A program made the position numbers and the translations under genes. A stretch of DNA of 64,000 nt from Aestuariivita sp. (GTDB taxonomy: Bacteria; Pseudomonadota; Alphaproteobacteria; Rhodobacterales; Rhodobacteraceae), in assembly GCA_018401465.1 (NCBI GenBank), contig JAGYKE010000004.1, forward strand, positions 1,143,857 through 1,207,856, in the 5' to 3' direction. Within the stretch, counting starts at the first letter, position 1. Each line of letters begins with the position of its first letter. Shown piece by piece: positions 19,623 through 28,148 of this stretch. A model generated the notes under the pieces. That model made no database searches. It was given only the letters and a program-made list of their open reading frames with translations, and had not been told where the DNA came from.

Positions 19623-20057
19623 GTGGGGGATGACGCTCCGCTTCTGATACATGCGACAGCCGTTGCGCTCGGGCCGCGTGCCGTTCTCATCCGTGGGGCG
19701 TCGGGTGCGGGCAAGTCCGCGCTTGGCCTGCAGCTGATGGCCCATGGCGCGGAGCTTGTCGCCGACGACCGGACGGAACTGCGCGCCGAAGGCGGTCGCG
19801 TGATCGTCCGGGCGCCCGCCGCCATTGCCGGCCTGATCGAGGCGCGCGGCATGGGCATCTTGCGCGCGGTGCCCCGGGGGCAGGCCGCGGTCGCGCTTGT
19901 CGTCGATCTTGACCGGGTTGCGGGCGACCGTATGCCGCAGGTGCGAAAAACATCCCTTCTGGGTATCGACCTCCCCCTTTTCCACAGCATCAATGGCCCC
20001 CACTTTGCAGCGGCGATTCTGCAATATCTCAGATGCGACCAGGGAGAGGCCACATGA
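19623..20057 (+). CDS. hprK: HPr kinase/phosphorylase (short alphaproteobacterial form)
   Basis: This 144-residue protein is only the C-terminal kinase domain of the larger Gram-positive enzyme, as usual in alphaproteobacteria. It shows the P-loop G-A-S-G-A-G-K-S (25-32), V-A-D-D-R-T, the signature I-E-A-R-G-M-G-I-L, and G-I-D-L-P-L. It is expected to phosphorylate HPr on Ser46, which is present in the HPr encoded at 21395. The GTG start is 10 bases after chvG. It overlaps rapZ by 4 bases. Confidence 0.93.
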   Translation: MGDDAPLLIHATAVALGPRAVLIRGASGAGKSALGLQLMAHGAELVADDRTELRAEGGRVIVRAPAAIAGLIEARGMGILRAVPRGQAAVALVVDLDRVAGDRMPQVRKTSLLGIDLPLFHSINGPHFAAAILQYLRCDQGEAT

Positions 20058-20941
20058 CCGGGGCCCGGCAGCACACAGGCCCGCGCACGGTGCTTGTCAC
20101 CGGTCCTTCGGGGGCGGGACGGTCGACCGCGATCCATGTGCTGGAAGATCTGGGCTTTGAGGCGATCGACAACCTGCCGCTGCGGCTGCTGCCCCGTCTG
20201 ATGGAGGAGGCGACGCAGGGTGGCCGCCCGATGGCGCTTGGCATCGACACGCGCAACCGCGACTTTTCGGTCGCCGCCCTGATCGAGGTGATCGACCGTC
20301 TGTCCGCGGATGACGATGCGGGGCTGTCGGTGCTTTATCTCGACTGCCGGGCCGACCTTCTTGTACAGCGGTTTTCGGAAACGCGCCGACGCCACCCGAT
20401 GGCCCCGGCGGAAAGCCCGGCACTGGGGGTGGACCGGGAACTCGACCTCCTGCACCCGATCCGCGCCCGCGCCGACACGCTGATCGACACGTCCGATCTC
20501 AACGTCCACCAGTTGCGCGCCGAGATCGAGACGCTTTACGCCCCCGGCGAAGGCCGCGCGCTGGCCGTTTCGGTCCAGTCGTTTTCCTACAAGCGGGGGT
20601 TGCCGCGCGGGCTCGACATGATCTTCGACTGCCGCTTTCTTGCCAATCCCTACTGGCAGGCCGATCTGCGTGCCCTAGATGGCCGCAACAACCGGGTGCA
20701 GGGCCATGTCGCCGCCGATCCCCGGTACGCACCATTTTTCGAAAGGGTTCTTGACCTGACGCGCCTGCTGCTTCCCGCCTATGTCGAAGAGGGCAAGGCG
20801 CACCTGTCCATCGCCTTTGGCTGCACCGGCGGGCAACACCGGTCGGTCGCGCTGACCGAGGCGCTGGGCGCTGCGCTCGCGCAGGATGGCTACCAGGTGT
20901 CAATAAGGCACCGGGAACTCGAACGGCGCCACAACGGGTAA
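20054..20941 (+). CDS. rapZ: RNase adapter protein RapZ (YvcJ family nucleotide-binding protein)
   Basis: The 295-residue RapZ/YvcJ family protein has the N-terminal nucleotide-binding motif G-P-S-G-A-G-R23-S, D-N-L-P-L-R-L-L, and [11 protein letters not shown]. The C-terminal domain includes [11 protein letters not shown] and [10 protein letters not shown]. The Walker Lys is replaced by Arg. ATG 20054 follows GGGAGAGG and overlaps the hprK stop. In enterobacteria RapZ controls glucosamine-6-phosphate synthase mRNA decay; the role here is not known. Confidence 0.92.
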   Translation: MTGARQHTGPRTVLVTGPSGAGRSTAIHVLEDLGFEAIDNLPLRLLPRLMEEATQGGRPMALGIDTRNRDFSVAALIEVIDRLSADDDAGLSVLYLDCRADLLVQRFSETRRRHPMAPAESPALGVDRELDLLHPIRARADTLIDTSDLNVHQLRAEIETLYAPGEGRALAVSVQSFSYKRGLPRGLDMIFDCRFLANPYWQADLRALDGRNNRVQGHVAADPRYAPFFERVLDLTRLLLPAYVEEGKAHLSIAFGCTGGQHRSVALTEALGAALAQDGYQVSIRHRELERRHNG

Positions 20942-20952
20942 GAGGGGCGGGA

Positions 20953-21342
20953 GTGATCGGGATCGTCATCGTTGCCCATGGGGGTCTGGCCCAGGAATAC
21001 CTGGCCGCCGTGGAGCATGTGGTGGGTCGCCAGACCGGGTTCCGTGCCGTTTCAATCGAACCCGACCATGACCGCGCCGCCAAGCAGCTGGAAATCTGCG
21101 CTGCCGCCGATGATGTGGATACCGGTGACGGGGTGGTGGTGGTGACCGATCTGTTTGGCGGATCGCCGTCGAATCTCAGCCTGCGGGCCTGCGTGCCGGA
21201 CAACCGGCGCATCGTTTATGGCGCCAACCTGCCGATGCTGATCAAGCTGGCGAAAAGCCGCCACAAGACCGTGCCCGAAGCGGTGCGCGCGGCGCTCGAG
21301 GCGGGCAAGAAATACATAGACAGCCAGAACGTCGGCCATTAG
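20953..21342 (+). CDS. PTS EIIA component, mannose type (regulatory)
   Basis: The 129-residue protein starts at GTG: M-I-G-I-V-I-V-A-H9-G-G-L-A. His9 is the expected phospho-acceptor of EIIA-Man. It shows V-V-V-T-D-L-F-G-G-S-P-S-N, typical of the family. No EIIB/EIIC permease is nearby. With HPr and HprK it forms an incomplete PTS thought to serve regulation rather than sugar uptake in alphaproteobacteria. Confidence 0.93.
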   Translation: MIGIVIVAHGGLAQEYLAAVEHVVGRQTGFRAVSIEPDHDRAAKQLEICAAADDVDTGDGVVVVTDLFGGSPSNLSLRACVPDNRRIVYGANLPMLIKLAKSRHKTVPEAVRAALEAGKKYIDSQNVGH

Positions 21343-21394
21343 GTCGGGCCAGAGCGCCCGCGCAGACGGGACAAGAGGACAGACCGGACGGAAG

Positions 21395-21664
21395 ATGGCG
21401 CATCGCACCCTGAAGATCGTGAATGAAAAGGGCCTGCATGCCCGCGCCTCGGCCAAGCTGGTCGAGGTGGTCGAAGCCTTCGACGCCATCGCCGAAGTGT
21501 CGCGCGACGGCTTGTCTGCCTCGGGCGACAGTATTATGGGACTGCTGATGCTGGCGGCGTCCAAGGGCACGAGTATTGACGTGGACACGTCGGGACCCGA
21601 TGCTGAGGCGCTGGCAGATGCGCTCGAGGCGTTGGTCGCCGACAGGTTTGGCGAAGACCGGTGA
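21395..21664 (+). CDS. Phosphocarrier protein HPr
   Basis: The 89-residue HPr has catalytic His15 in K-G-L-H-A-R-A-S and regulatory Ser46 in G-D-S46-I-M-G-L, both at canonical positions. It therefore should be phosphorylated by both EI and HprK. Enzyme I is not in the window. It is 52 bases downstream of the EIIA gene and probably in the same transcript that begins at chvI or chvG. Confidence 0.95.
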   Translation: MAHRTLKIVNEKGLHARASAKLVEVVEAFDAIAEVSRDGLSASGDSIMGLLMLAASKGTSIDVDTSGPDAEALADALEALVADRFGEDR

Positions 21665-21707
21665 CCGGGTGCAGGCGCCACGGGGCAGCGCAGGCGGGAG
21701 GAGCGCA

Positions 21708-22604
21708 GTGGTAGACACGGCGCAAAACAGGGCAAGGCGGGCTGCGCCCGCGCGGGACACCGCGACCGTCGAGATCTATGATCGGCGTGCATTGACCTAT
21801 GCCAACAGCTTCGACAACCGCGCGACCGCGCTGACCATCAAGACGATGGAATGGTTGACCGGCAAGCTGACCATCCTGCGCATGGTCAACCGGTTCGAGA
21901 AGCAGAACGCGAATTACCGGGGCCAGCGGTTCTGGCGGGGCGCGCTGAACGTGATGGGCATCGATCTTCTGACGCCCGAAGACCAGCTGGCCCATATCCC
22001 GACCGAAGGCCCCGTCGTCGTGGTGGCGAACCACCCCCATGGCATGGTGGATGGCATGATCCTGGCCGAACTGATCGGCCGGGTGCGCACCGATTACCGC
22101 ATCCTGACACGGTCGGTGCTGACCGGGCTGGACGAGGCCGCGACCTCTTTCATGATCCCGGTGCCTTTCCCGCATGACCCCGACGCCCAGCGCAAGATGG
22201 TCGAGATGCGCGGCCGCGCCATGGATCATCTGGGCGAAGGCGGTGTCGTCGCGCTGTTCCCGTCGGGTGTGGTAATGTCGTCGGACACCTGGTTCGGGCC
22301 TGCGCAGGAACGCGAATGGAACGTCTTCACCGCCAAGATGATCCGCCGGTCGGGCGCGCGCGTCGTGCCGATCTATTTCCCCGGGCACAATTCGCGCGCC
22401 TACCAGATCGCGAACAAGCTGTCGCCCGTGCTGCGTCAGGGGCTGCTGCTGCATGAAATCGTGCGGTCCTGCAACCGGCCGCAGGCGCCGCTCATCGGGC
22501 CGGCGCTGAGCGAAGACCAGATGGCGCGGCTCGAAACCGACCCGCGCGGCTTCATGGCTTGGCTTCGGGACCACACCCTTGCTCTGGGCCGGACGGGCGG
22601 GTAG
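21708..22604 (+). CDS. PlsC-like lysophospholipid acyltransferase family protein
   Basis: The 298-residue protein carries an acyltransferase core: V-V-V-A-N-H-P-H-G-M-V-D-G as the catalytic block and V-A-L-F-P-S-G as the substrate block. A further conserved stretch is G-A-R-V-V-P-I-Y-F-P-G. The catalytic motif is H-x5-D rather than the H-x4-D of classic PlsC. It is likely a membrane-associated acyltransferase of unknown substrate, possibly lyso-ornithine lipid or hemolysin-type. GTG 21708 follows GGGAGGAG by about 5 bases. Confidence 0.83.
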   Translation: MVDTAQNRARRAAPARDTATVEIYDRRALTYANSFDNRATALTIKTMEWLTGKLTILRMVNRFEKQNANYRGQRFWRGALNVMGIDLLTPEDQLAHIPTEGPVVVVANHPHGMVDGMILAELIGRVRTDYRILTRSVLTGLDEAATSFMIPVPFPHDPDAQRKMVEMRGRAMDHLGEGGVVALFPSGVVMSSDTWFGPAQEREWNVFTAKMIRRSGARVVPIYFPGHNSRAYQIANKLSPVLRQGLLLHEIVRSCNRPQAPLIGPALSEDQMARLETDPRGFMAWLRDHTLALGRTGG

Positions 22605-22608
22605 GCGC

Positions 22609-22654
22609 CCGATTTCTTTCAAAGAAATCGGCCCGGAAAGTTTGTAACTTTCCG
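22609..22654. terminator. Double hairpin between convergent genes
   Basis: Two tandem hairpins occupy the 52-base gap between the convergent acyltransferase and 3-hydroxybutyryl-CoA dehydrogenase genes. The first is CCGATTTCTTT / AAAGAAATCGG (22609-22631). The second is CGGAAAGTT / AACTTTCCG (22634-22654). They probably terminate or stabilise both transcripts. The first belongs to a small hairpin family also seen on both sides of rpoB. Confidence 0.6.
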
Positions 22655-22656
22655 CC

Positions 22657-23532
22657 TCAGCGGGTGGGAACCGGCATCTCGCCCCGGTAATCGTAGAAGC
22701 CGCGTTGCGTCTTGCGGCCCAGCCACCCCGCCTCGACATACTTGGTCAGAAGCGGGCAGGGCCGGTATTTCGTGTCGGCCAGCCCGTCATGCAGCACGTT
22801 CATGATGGCGAGACAGGTGTCGAGCCCGATGAAATCCGCCAGCTCCAGCGGCCCCATCGGGTGATTGGTGCCCAGCTTCATCGCCTTGTCGATGGAATCC
22901 ACCGATCCGACCCCTTCATACAGGGTGTAGACCGCTTCGTTGATCATCGGCATCAGGATGCGGTTGACGATGAAGGCGGGGAAATCCTCGGCGCTGGCGG
23001 CAGTCTTGCCCAGCCGATCGACGACGCCGCGGCAGGTCTGATAGGTGGCCTCATCCGTCGCGATCCCGCGGATCAGCTCGACCAGTTGCATCACCGGCAC
23101 GGGGTTCATGAAGTGGAAGCCCATGAATTTCTCGGGCCGGTCGGTGCGCGAAGCCAGCCGCGTGATCGAGATGGACGAGGTGTTCGAGGTGAGGATCGTA
23201 TCGGGCTTGAGGTGCGGCAGAAGGTCGTCGAAGATTGCCTGCTTGACGCTTTCGCGTTCAGTCGCGGCCTCGATGACAAGGTCGGTCTGTCCCAGATCGC
23301 TCAGCTTGAGTGTCGTGCTGATGCGCCCGATCGCGGCTTTGGCGTCGGCCTCGGAGATCTTCCCGCGCGAGGCCTGGCGCATCAGATTTCCCTCGATCAG
23401 GTCGAGCGCGCGGCGCAGCGCGTCTTCGCTGATGTCGGTCATCAGCACGTCATACCCGGCCAACGCCATCACATGGGCGATCCCGTTGCCCATCTGGCCC
23501 GCGCCCACGACGCCCACCGTGCGAATGTCCAT
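22657..23532 (-). CDS. 3-hydroxybutyryl-CoA dehydrogenase
   Basis: The 291-residue NAD(P)-dependent dehydrogenase interconverts 3-hydroxybutyryl-CoA and acetoacetyl-CoA. The N-terminal dinucleotide fold is V-G-V-V-G-A-G-Q-M-G-N-G-I-A. Catalytic region features are S-N-T-S-S-I-S-I-T, G-F-H-F-M-N-P-V-P-V-M-Q-L-V-E, and the C-terminal G-P-L-E-L-A-D-F-I-G-L-D. ATG 23532 is chosen because the Rossmann fold starts there. Codons upstream in the same frame are low-quality. It is followed on the chromosome by the ETF block, as in related genomes. Confidence 0.95.
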   Translation of the reverse strand: MDIRTVGVVGAGQMGNGIAHVMALAGYDVLMTDISEDALRRALDLIEGNLMRQASRGKISEADAKAAIGRISTTLKLSDLGQTDLVIEAATERESVKQAIFDDLLPHLKPDTILTSNTSSISITRLASRTDRPEKFMGFHFMNPVPVMQLVELIRGIATDEATYQTCRGVVDRLGKTAASAEDFPAFIVNRILMPMINEAVYTLYEGVGSVDSIDKAMKLGTNHPMGPLELADFIGLDTCLAIMNVLHDGLADTKYRPCPLLTKYVEAGWLGRKTQRGFYDYRGEMPVPTR

Positions 23533-23690
23533 CTGCCTGTCCTGTCTTGCTGCTGACGCACGATAGGCCCGTGCGGGGTCTAACAGCAAGGGGCGCAGGC
23601 CGGGAAAACTTGTCTCGAATGCTGCCATTAGCGGATTGGAAAGGCTTGGCAGCGAATCTGCCTGAGGGTGAGATTCAGGGGTGAGAACCA

Positions 23691-24503
23691 ATGCGATACG
23701 ATGTGCCGGGCGCCAAGGCGCTCGATTATCAGTCCTGCAATTACGGAACGCGGCGGCTGTGGTTCCGCGGCCCGCAGCGTCAGGTGGAGCCAGGCGCCTA
23801 TGTTGCCATTCTCGGCGGGTCCGAGGTGTACGGGAAATATGTGGCCCGTCCCTTTCCCGACTTGCTGGAGGACCGTCTCGGTCTGCCGGTCCTGAACCTC
23901 GGCGTGATGAACGGGGGGCTCGACGCGTTTCTGCATGCGCCGCAGATTCTGGCTCTGGCCGGGGCGGCGCGGGTGACGGTGGTGCAGGCGACGGGCGCGC
24001 AGGCGCTGTCGAACCGCTATTACCGCGTCCATCGGCGGCGCAACGACCGGTTCCTCGGGCCGTCGCCCGCATTGTCCGCATTGTTCCGCGAGGTGGACTT
24101 CACCGATTTCAGCTTTACCCGACACATGCTGTCCACGCTCGCCATGGTGTCGCCCGACCGCTATGCGCTGGTGCGCGACGAGTTGCGCGCGGCCTGGTCG
24201 GCGCGCATGCGGCTTCTGCTGCGCGATCTGGCCTGCCCTGTCGCGGTCCTGTGGCTGCGCGAAGATGCGGTGAGCCATCCGCTGCGCGAGGCGGGCTTCA
24301 TCGGTGCCGACATGATCGACGATCTGTCGGACCGCGTCGCGCAGGTGGTCGAGGTGCCGCTGATCCGTGCGGGCGATGATCTGGAAGGCATGATCGTGCC
24401 GGAGCTGGAGATTCCCGCGGCCCGGCGGATGCTGTCGCTGGCGGCGCATCGCGACATCGCCGGGGCGCTGGCCGAGGCTTTGGGCCCGCTTCTACGCGCA
24501 TGA
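23691..24503 (+). CDS. DUF6473 family protein (SGNH-like), function unknown
   Basis: This 270-residue protein matches what I recall of DUF6473, common in Rhodobacteraceae. The N-terminus reads A-L-D-Y-Q-S-C-N-Y-G. It is followed by I-L-G-G-S-E-V-Y-G-K-Y-V and V-L-N-L-G-V-M-N-G-G, which resemble blocks I and II of SGNH hydrolases. A His occurs late in the protein (A-A-H-R-D). Activity is not demonstrated; a surface glycan or lipid substrate is a guess. It is divergent from the dehydrogenase gene and convergent with etfA. Confidence 0.72.
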   Translation: MRYDVPGAKALDYQSCNYGTRRLWFRGPQRQVEPGAYVAILGGSEVYGKYVARPFPDLLEDRLGLPVLNLGVMNGGLDAFLHAPQILALAGAARVTVVQATGAQALSNRYYRVHRRRNDRFLGPSPALSALFREVDFTDFSFTRHMLSTLAMVSPDRYALVRDELRAAWSARMRLLLRDLACPVAVLWLREDAVSHPLREAGFIGADMIDDLSDRVAQVVEVPLIRAGDDLEGMIVPELEIPAARRMLSLAAHRDIAGALAEALGPLLRA

Positions 24504-24505
24504 AA

Positions 24506-24530
24506 AAGGCCCGCCGAAGGGGCGGGCCTT
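24506..24530 (-). terminator. Rho-independent terminator of etfB-etfA
   Basis: AAGGCCCGCC and GGCGGGCCTT form a perfect 10-bp stem with a 5-base loop. Read on the minus strand the 3' arm runs into five T residues, so it best serves the leftward etfB-etfA transcript. On the plus strand it also follows the DUF6473 stop codon but has a weaker T-run. Confidence 0.8.
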
Positions 24531-24550
24531 GTCAAAGCCGTGGCTTTGGA

Positions 24551-25480
24551 TCAGCCAAGCTTGTCTGTCAGTTCCGGCACCGCCGAGAAGAGGTCTGCGA
24601 CGAGGCCGAAATCGGCGACCTGAAAGATCGGGGCCTCTTCATCCTTGTTGATGGCGACGATGATCTTCGAATCCTTCATCCCCGCCAGATGCTGGATCGC
24701 GCCCGAGATGCCGACCGCGATGTAAAGATCGGGGGCGACCACCTTGCCGGTCTGGCCCACCTGCCAGTCGTTCGGTGCATAGCCCGAATCGACCGCGGCG
24801 CGGCTGGCGCCGACGGCGGCGTTCAGCTTGTCGGCCAGTTTCTCGATGATCTCGAACTGCTCTTTCGAGCCCACGCCGCGGCCGCCGGACACGACGATGC
24901 CTGCGCTGGTCAGCTCGGGGCGGTCGCTGGCGGCGACCTTGTCCTCGATCCATTCGGACAGGGCCGGGTTATCGCCCGCGCCGATGGCCTCGACCGGAGC
25001 CGATCCGCCCGCAGGTGCGGCGTCGAAGGTCGCGGTGCGGAAGGTGATGACCTTCTTGGCATCCGACGACTTGACCGTCTGGATCGCGTTGCCCGCATAG
25101 ATCGGGCGTTCGAAGGTGGACGCGTCGATCACCGCGGTCGCATCCGAGATCACCATGACGTCCAGCAGCGCGGCGACGCGCGGCAGGATGTTCTTGGCGT
25201 CGCTGGTGGCGGGGGCGATGATATGTTCGTATCCGCCCGCCATCGACGCGATCAGCGCCGCGGCGGGTTCCGCCAGACGCTTGCCATACAGCGCATCCTC
25301 GGCCACGAGGACCTTGGAGACGCCCTGAATGGTGGCCGCTTCCTTGGCGGCGTCGGCAGCTTTCGCCCCCACGGCCAGAACGGTCACGTCGCCCAGAGCC
25401 TTGGCCGCGGTGACGGCCTTGGCGGTTGCGTCCATCGACAGGACGCCGTCGTTGATTTCAGCCAGCAACAGAACAGCCAT
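24551..25480 (-). CDS. etfA: Electron transfer flavoprotein subunit alpha
   Basis: The 309-residue EtfA holds the FAD domain. The N-terminus is [12 protein letters not shown]. The C-terminal signature contains [18 protein letters not shown] and [16 protein letters not shown] collects electrons from acyl-CoA dehydrogenases, such as the Mcd-like enzyme at 12603, and passes them to ETF:quinone oxidoreductase. The ATG shares its A with the etfB TGA stop (TGATG), indicating coupled translation. Confidence 0.97.
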   Translation of the reverse strand: MAVLLLAEINDGVLSMDATAKAVTAAKALGDVTVLAVGAKAADAAKEAATIQGVSKVLVAEDALYGKRLAEPAAALIASMAGGYEHIIAPATSDAKNILPRVAALLDVMVISDATAVIDASTFERPIYAGNAIQTVKSSDAKKVITFRTATFDAAPAGGSAPVEAIGAGDNPALSEWIEDKVAASDRPELTSAGIVVSGGRGVGSKEQFEIIEKLADKLNAAVGASRAAVDSGYAPNDWQVGQTGKVVAPDLYIAVGISGAIQHLAGMKDSKIIVAINKDEEAPIFQVADFGLVADLFSAVPELTDKLG

Positions 25481-26238
25481 CACACGAGCCCCGCTTCCTT
25501 GAGTTTCGACACGAGTTCGTCGACCGAACCCACCTTGATCCCGGCGGCGCGCGCCGCCGGTTCGGTTGTCTTCACCACCGACAGCCGCGGCGTGACATCG
25601 ACGCCGTAATCGGCCGCCGTCTTTTCATCGAGAGGCTTCTTCTTCGCCTTCATGATGTTGGGCAGCGAGGCATAGCGCGGTTCGTTCAGGCGCAGGTCGA
25701 CCGAGATGATGGTCGGCATCTTGACCTTGATGGTCTGCAGGCCGCCGTCCACTTCGCGGGTGACCACGGCGTGATCGCCTTCGACGCCCACTTCCGACGC
25801 GAAGGTCGCCTGCGACCAGCCCAGCAGCGCCGACAGCATCTGACCCGTCGCGTTCATGTCGTTGTCGATCGCCTGCTTGCCGCAGAGGACGAGGCCGGGC
25901 TGTTCTTCCTTGACGACGGCGGCCAGGATCTTGGCGACGGCCAGCGGTTCGATGTCCTGATGCACGTCATCGGAGGCCACGACGAGGATGGCGCGGTCGG
26001 CCCCCATGGCAAGCGCGGTGCGCAGGGTTTCCTGGGCCTGCTTCACGCCGATCGACACGGCGATAACCTCTTCGGCTTTCCCGGCCTCTTTCAGGCGGAT
26101 CGCCTCTTCGATGGCGATTTCGTCGAAGGGGTTCATCGACATCTTGACGTTGGCGAGATCGACACCCGATCCGTCCGCCTTGACGCGGACCTTCACGTTG
26201 TAGTCGATCACGCGTTTGACAGGCACCAATACCTTCAT
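25480..26238 (-). CDS. etfB: Electron transfer flavoprotein subunit beta
   Basis: The 252-residue EtfB begins [13 protein letters not shown]. It contains [19 protein letters not shown] and [13 protein letters not shown], standard for the AMP-binding beta chain. ATG 26238 fits the family N-terminus; the upstream start at 26256 would add six basic residues. It is the first gene of the etfB-etfA pair, with the cobalamin adenosyltransferase gene upstream on the same strand. Confidence 0.97.
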   Translation of the reverse strand: MKVLVPVKRVIDYNVKVRVKADGSGVDLANVKMSMNPFDEIAIEEAIRLKEAGKAEEVIAVSIGVKQAQETLRTALAMGADRAILVVASDDVHQDIEPLAVAKILAAVVKEEQPGLVLCGKQAIDNDMNATGQMLSALLGWSQATFASEVGVEGDHAVVTREVDGGLQTIKVKMPTIISVDLRLNEPRYASLPNIMKAKKKPLDEKTAADYGVDVTPRLSVVKTTEPAARAAGIKVGSVDELVSKLKEAGLV

Positions 26239-26410
26239 CTGCGTCTTTCTCCTCATTCCCGCCCGGACGCGGCAAACGACTCGGGCTCAGATTTGGCTCC
26301 GGGGTTTGATACCGGGGCAGGGGGCGCGGAAACAGATCAAAACCGTCACGTTTCGGCGCGGGGACGTCGCGTAATTGACGCGACGGCTGTTTACGTCAAG
26401 CGGTGGCGGC

Positions 26411-26983
26411 TTACCGGTTCGCCCCCGGAATCCAGAGCACATCGGCGCGGCCTTCGTCGTTGGCCATGCGGGCGGCGACGAAGAACCAGTCGCTCAGCCG
26501 GTTGAGGTATTTGACCGCCTCGTCGTTCACGGCTTCCATCGTGGCAAGTTCGACCGCTTCGCGTTCGGCGCGCCGCGCGACGGTGCGGCAGACATGGAGC
26601 GCCGCCGACAGCCGCGACCCGCCGGGCAGGATGAAGCTGCGCAGCGGTTGCAGATGGGTGTTCATCACGTCGATCTCGGATTCGAGCCGCGCGACCTGCG
26701 CGGCGATCATCCTCAAGGGGGGGTATTCGGACTCCGCGTCCTTTTCCATGTCGGGACGGCACAGATCGGCGCCGAGATCGAAGAGATCGTTCTGGATCGC
26801 GGCAAGCTGCGCGTCGATCGCGCCTTCGGCATCCAGCCGGGCGACGCCCAGAAAGGAATTGAGTTCATCGACCGTACCATAGGCGGTCACCCGCATCGCG
26901 TGCTTTGCCACCCGCGCGCCGTTGCCCAGCGCCGTTTCGCCCGCATCGCCCGTCTTGGTATAGATCCGGTTCAGAACGACCAT
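26411..26983 (-). CDS. ATP:cob(I)alamin adenosyltransferase, PduO type
   Basis: This 190-residue enzyme makes adenosylcobalamin. It has the N-terminal motif R-I-Y-T-K-T-G-D-A-G-E-T, then Y-G-T-V-D-E-L-N-S-F, and the C-terminal C-R-T-V-A-R-R-A-E-R-E and Y-L-N-R-L-S-D-W-F-F. The cofactor would serve ethylmalonyl-CoA and methylmalonyl-CoA mutases. The gene is 3 bases downstream of the small membrane-protein gene and likely co-transcribed with it. Confidence 0.96.
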   Translation of the reverse strand: MVVLNRIYTKTGDAGETALGNGARVAKHAMRVTAYGTVDELNSFLGVARLDAEGAIDAQLAAIQNDLFDLGADLCRPDMEKDAESEYPPLRMIAAQVARLESEIDVMNTHLQPLRSFILPGGSRLSAALHVCRTVARRAEREAVELATMEAVNDEAVKYLNRLSDWFFVAARMANDEGRADVLWIPGANR

Positions 26984-26986
26984 GGC

Positions 26987-27190
26987 TTATTCTCCAAACC
27001 CGAAAAACATGAAGGCCGCGATCATCAGGACCGCGACGAACTGCGCGGCCAGACGCCAGCGCATCATCTTGTTGCCGTATTTCTTGTTGGTCTCGCCCCC
27101 TTTGGCGAAACTGCCGATGCCCAGCATCAGGATGACGACGACCGCCGCCATCGCCAGCAGGATCATCAGGAACAGGGGATTGTCGGCCAT
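26987..27190 (-). CDS. Small two-helix membrane protein (HIG1-like)
   Basis: The 67-residue protein has two hydrophobic segments: L-F-L-M-I-L-L-A-M-A-A-V-V-V-I-L-M-L at the N-terminus and A-A-Q-F-V-A-V-L-M-I-A-A-F-M-F-F-G at the C-terminus. They are separated by a loop containing G-G-E-T-N-K-K-Y-G-N-K-M-M-R-W-R. This resembles the bacterial HIG1/twin-transmembrane family, sometimes linked to cytochrome oxidase. The function here is unknown. Confidence 0.8.
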   Translation of the reverse strand: MADNPLFLMILLAMAAVVVILMLGIGSFAKGGETNKKYGNKMMRWRLAAQFVAVLMIAAFMFFGFGE

Positions 27191-27257
27191 ATCACTCTCG
27201 TTCGCTTGGGTCAGGGTGTCGATCTAGCGGAGCTTTGACGAAAAGCGAAGGGTCGCG

Positions 27258-28091
27258 TCAGATTCGCGCAGATATCGCGTCAAGGGCGCGGTCCGGCAGG
27301 GTGCGGTGCAGGATCGCGGCGATATGGGTCGCGCCGGTTATGCGGTAGCGCGCCCGGGGGCGCGGGCTTTCCAGCGCGCGGATCACCTGCGCCGACACCG
27401 CCGAGGGCGGCAGTTCGAAAGTATCCTTCCGTCCGGTGCCATTATAGAGCCGTTTGAGCAGGCCATTCTCGTAATCGGCCCGGCGGGGCGAATTTTCCCA
27501 ATCGATCCAGCGTTCGAAGAAGGGAATGCCCTTGACGCGGAACATGGTCGTGATCGGCCCCGGCTGGATCAGCACGACATGGATGCCGGTGCCGCGCAGT
27601 TCCACCCGCATCGTGTCCGACATCGCCTCGAGCGCGCGCTTGGTCGCGGCATAGGCCGCGCGCCACGGGATATAGGTGAAGCCCAGAGCGGACGAACATT
27701 GCAGGATGCGCCCCTGCCCCTGACGGCGCATGACCGGGATCACCTGCCGCGTCAGGTCGTGCCAGCCGAAGAAGTTCGCTTCGAAGATTTCGCGCAGGCC
27801 TTCGGTCGGCAGATCCTCGGCCGCGCCGAAAAAGCCGTGCGCGCCGTTGTTGAACAGCGCGTCAAGCTGTCCGCCCGTGGCCTCGAGGACTTCGCCCAGA
27901 CCGTCGCGGATTGTGCCTTCGTCTCGGTAGTCGATGCGCGGGGCCTCGAAGCCTTCGCCGATCAGCCGCGCGCAGTCTTCGGGTTTGCGGCAGGAGGCAA
28001 AGACGCGCCAGCCGCGCGCTTTCAGCGCGCGGGCCGCATCCTCGCCGATGCCGGAGGAACAGCCGGTGATCAGGATCGTCTTCTGGGTCAT
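27258..28091 (-). CDS. SDR family NAD(P)-dependent oxidoreductase
   Basis: This 277-residue short-chain dehydrogenase has the cofactor motif I-T-G-C-S-S-G-I-G-E, the N-N-G-A-H structural motif, catalytic Ser in Q-C-S-S-A-L-G, and Y-A-A-T-K (the Y-x3-K pair). The C-terminal R-A-R-Y-R-I-T-G resembles the 17-beta-hydroxysteroid/retinol dehydrogenase-like bacterial SDRs. The substrate is unknown. It is separated from the next upstream gene by about 57 bases and is on the same strand. Confidence 0.9.
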   Translation of the reverse strand: MTQKTILITGCSSGIGEDAARALKARGWRVFASCRKPEDCARLIGEGFEAPRIDYRDEGTIRDGLGEVLEATGGQLDALFNNGAHGFFGAAEDLPTEGLREIFEANFFGWHDLTRQVIPVMRRQGQGRILQCSSALGFTYIPWRAAYAATKRALEAMSDTMRVELRGTGIHVVLIQPGPITTMFRVKGIPFFERWIDWENSPRRADYENGLLKRLYNGTGRKDTFELPPSAVSAQVIRALESPRPRARYRITGATHIAAILHRTLPDRALDAISARI

Positions 28092-28148
28092 GTCGCGCGC
28101 TCCGCCGGGGATGCGACACTAGATGGCGCGGACAGGGCCGGTTGGCAA

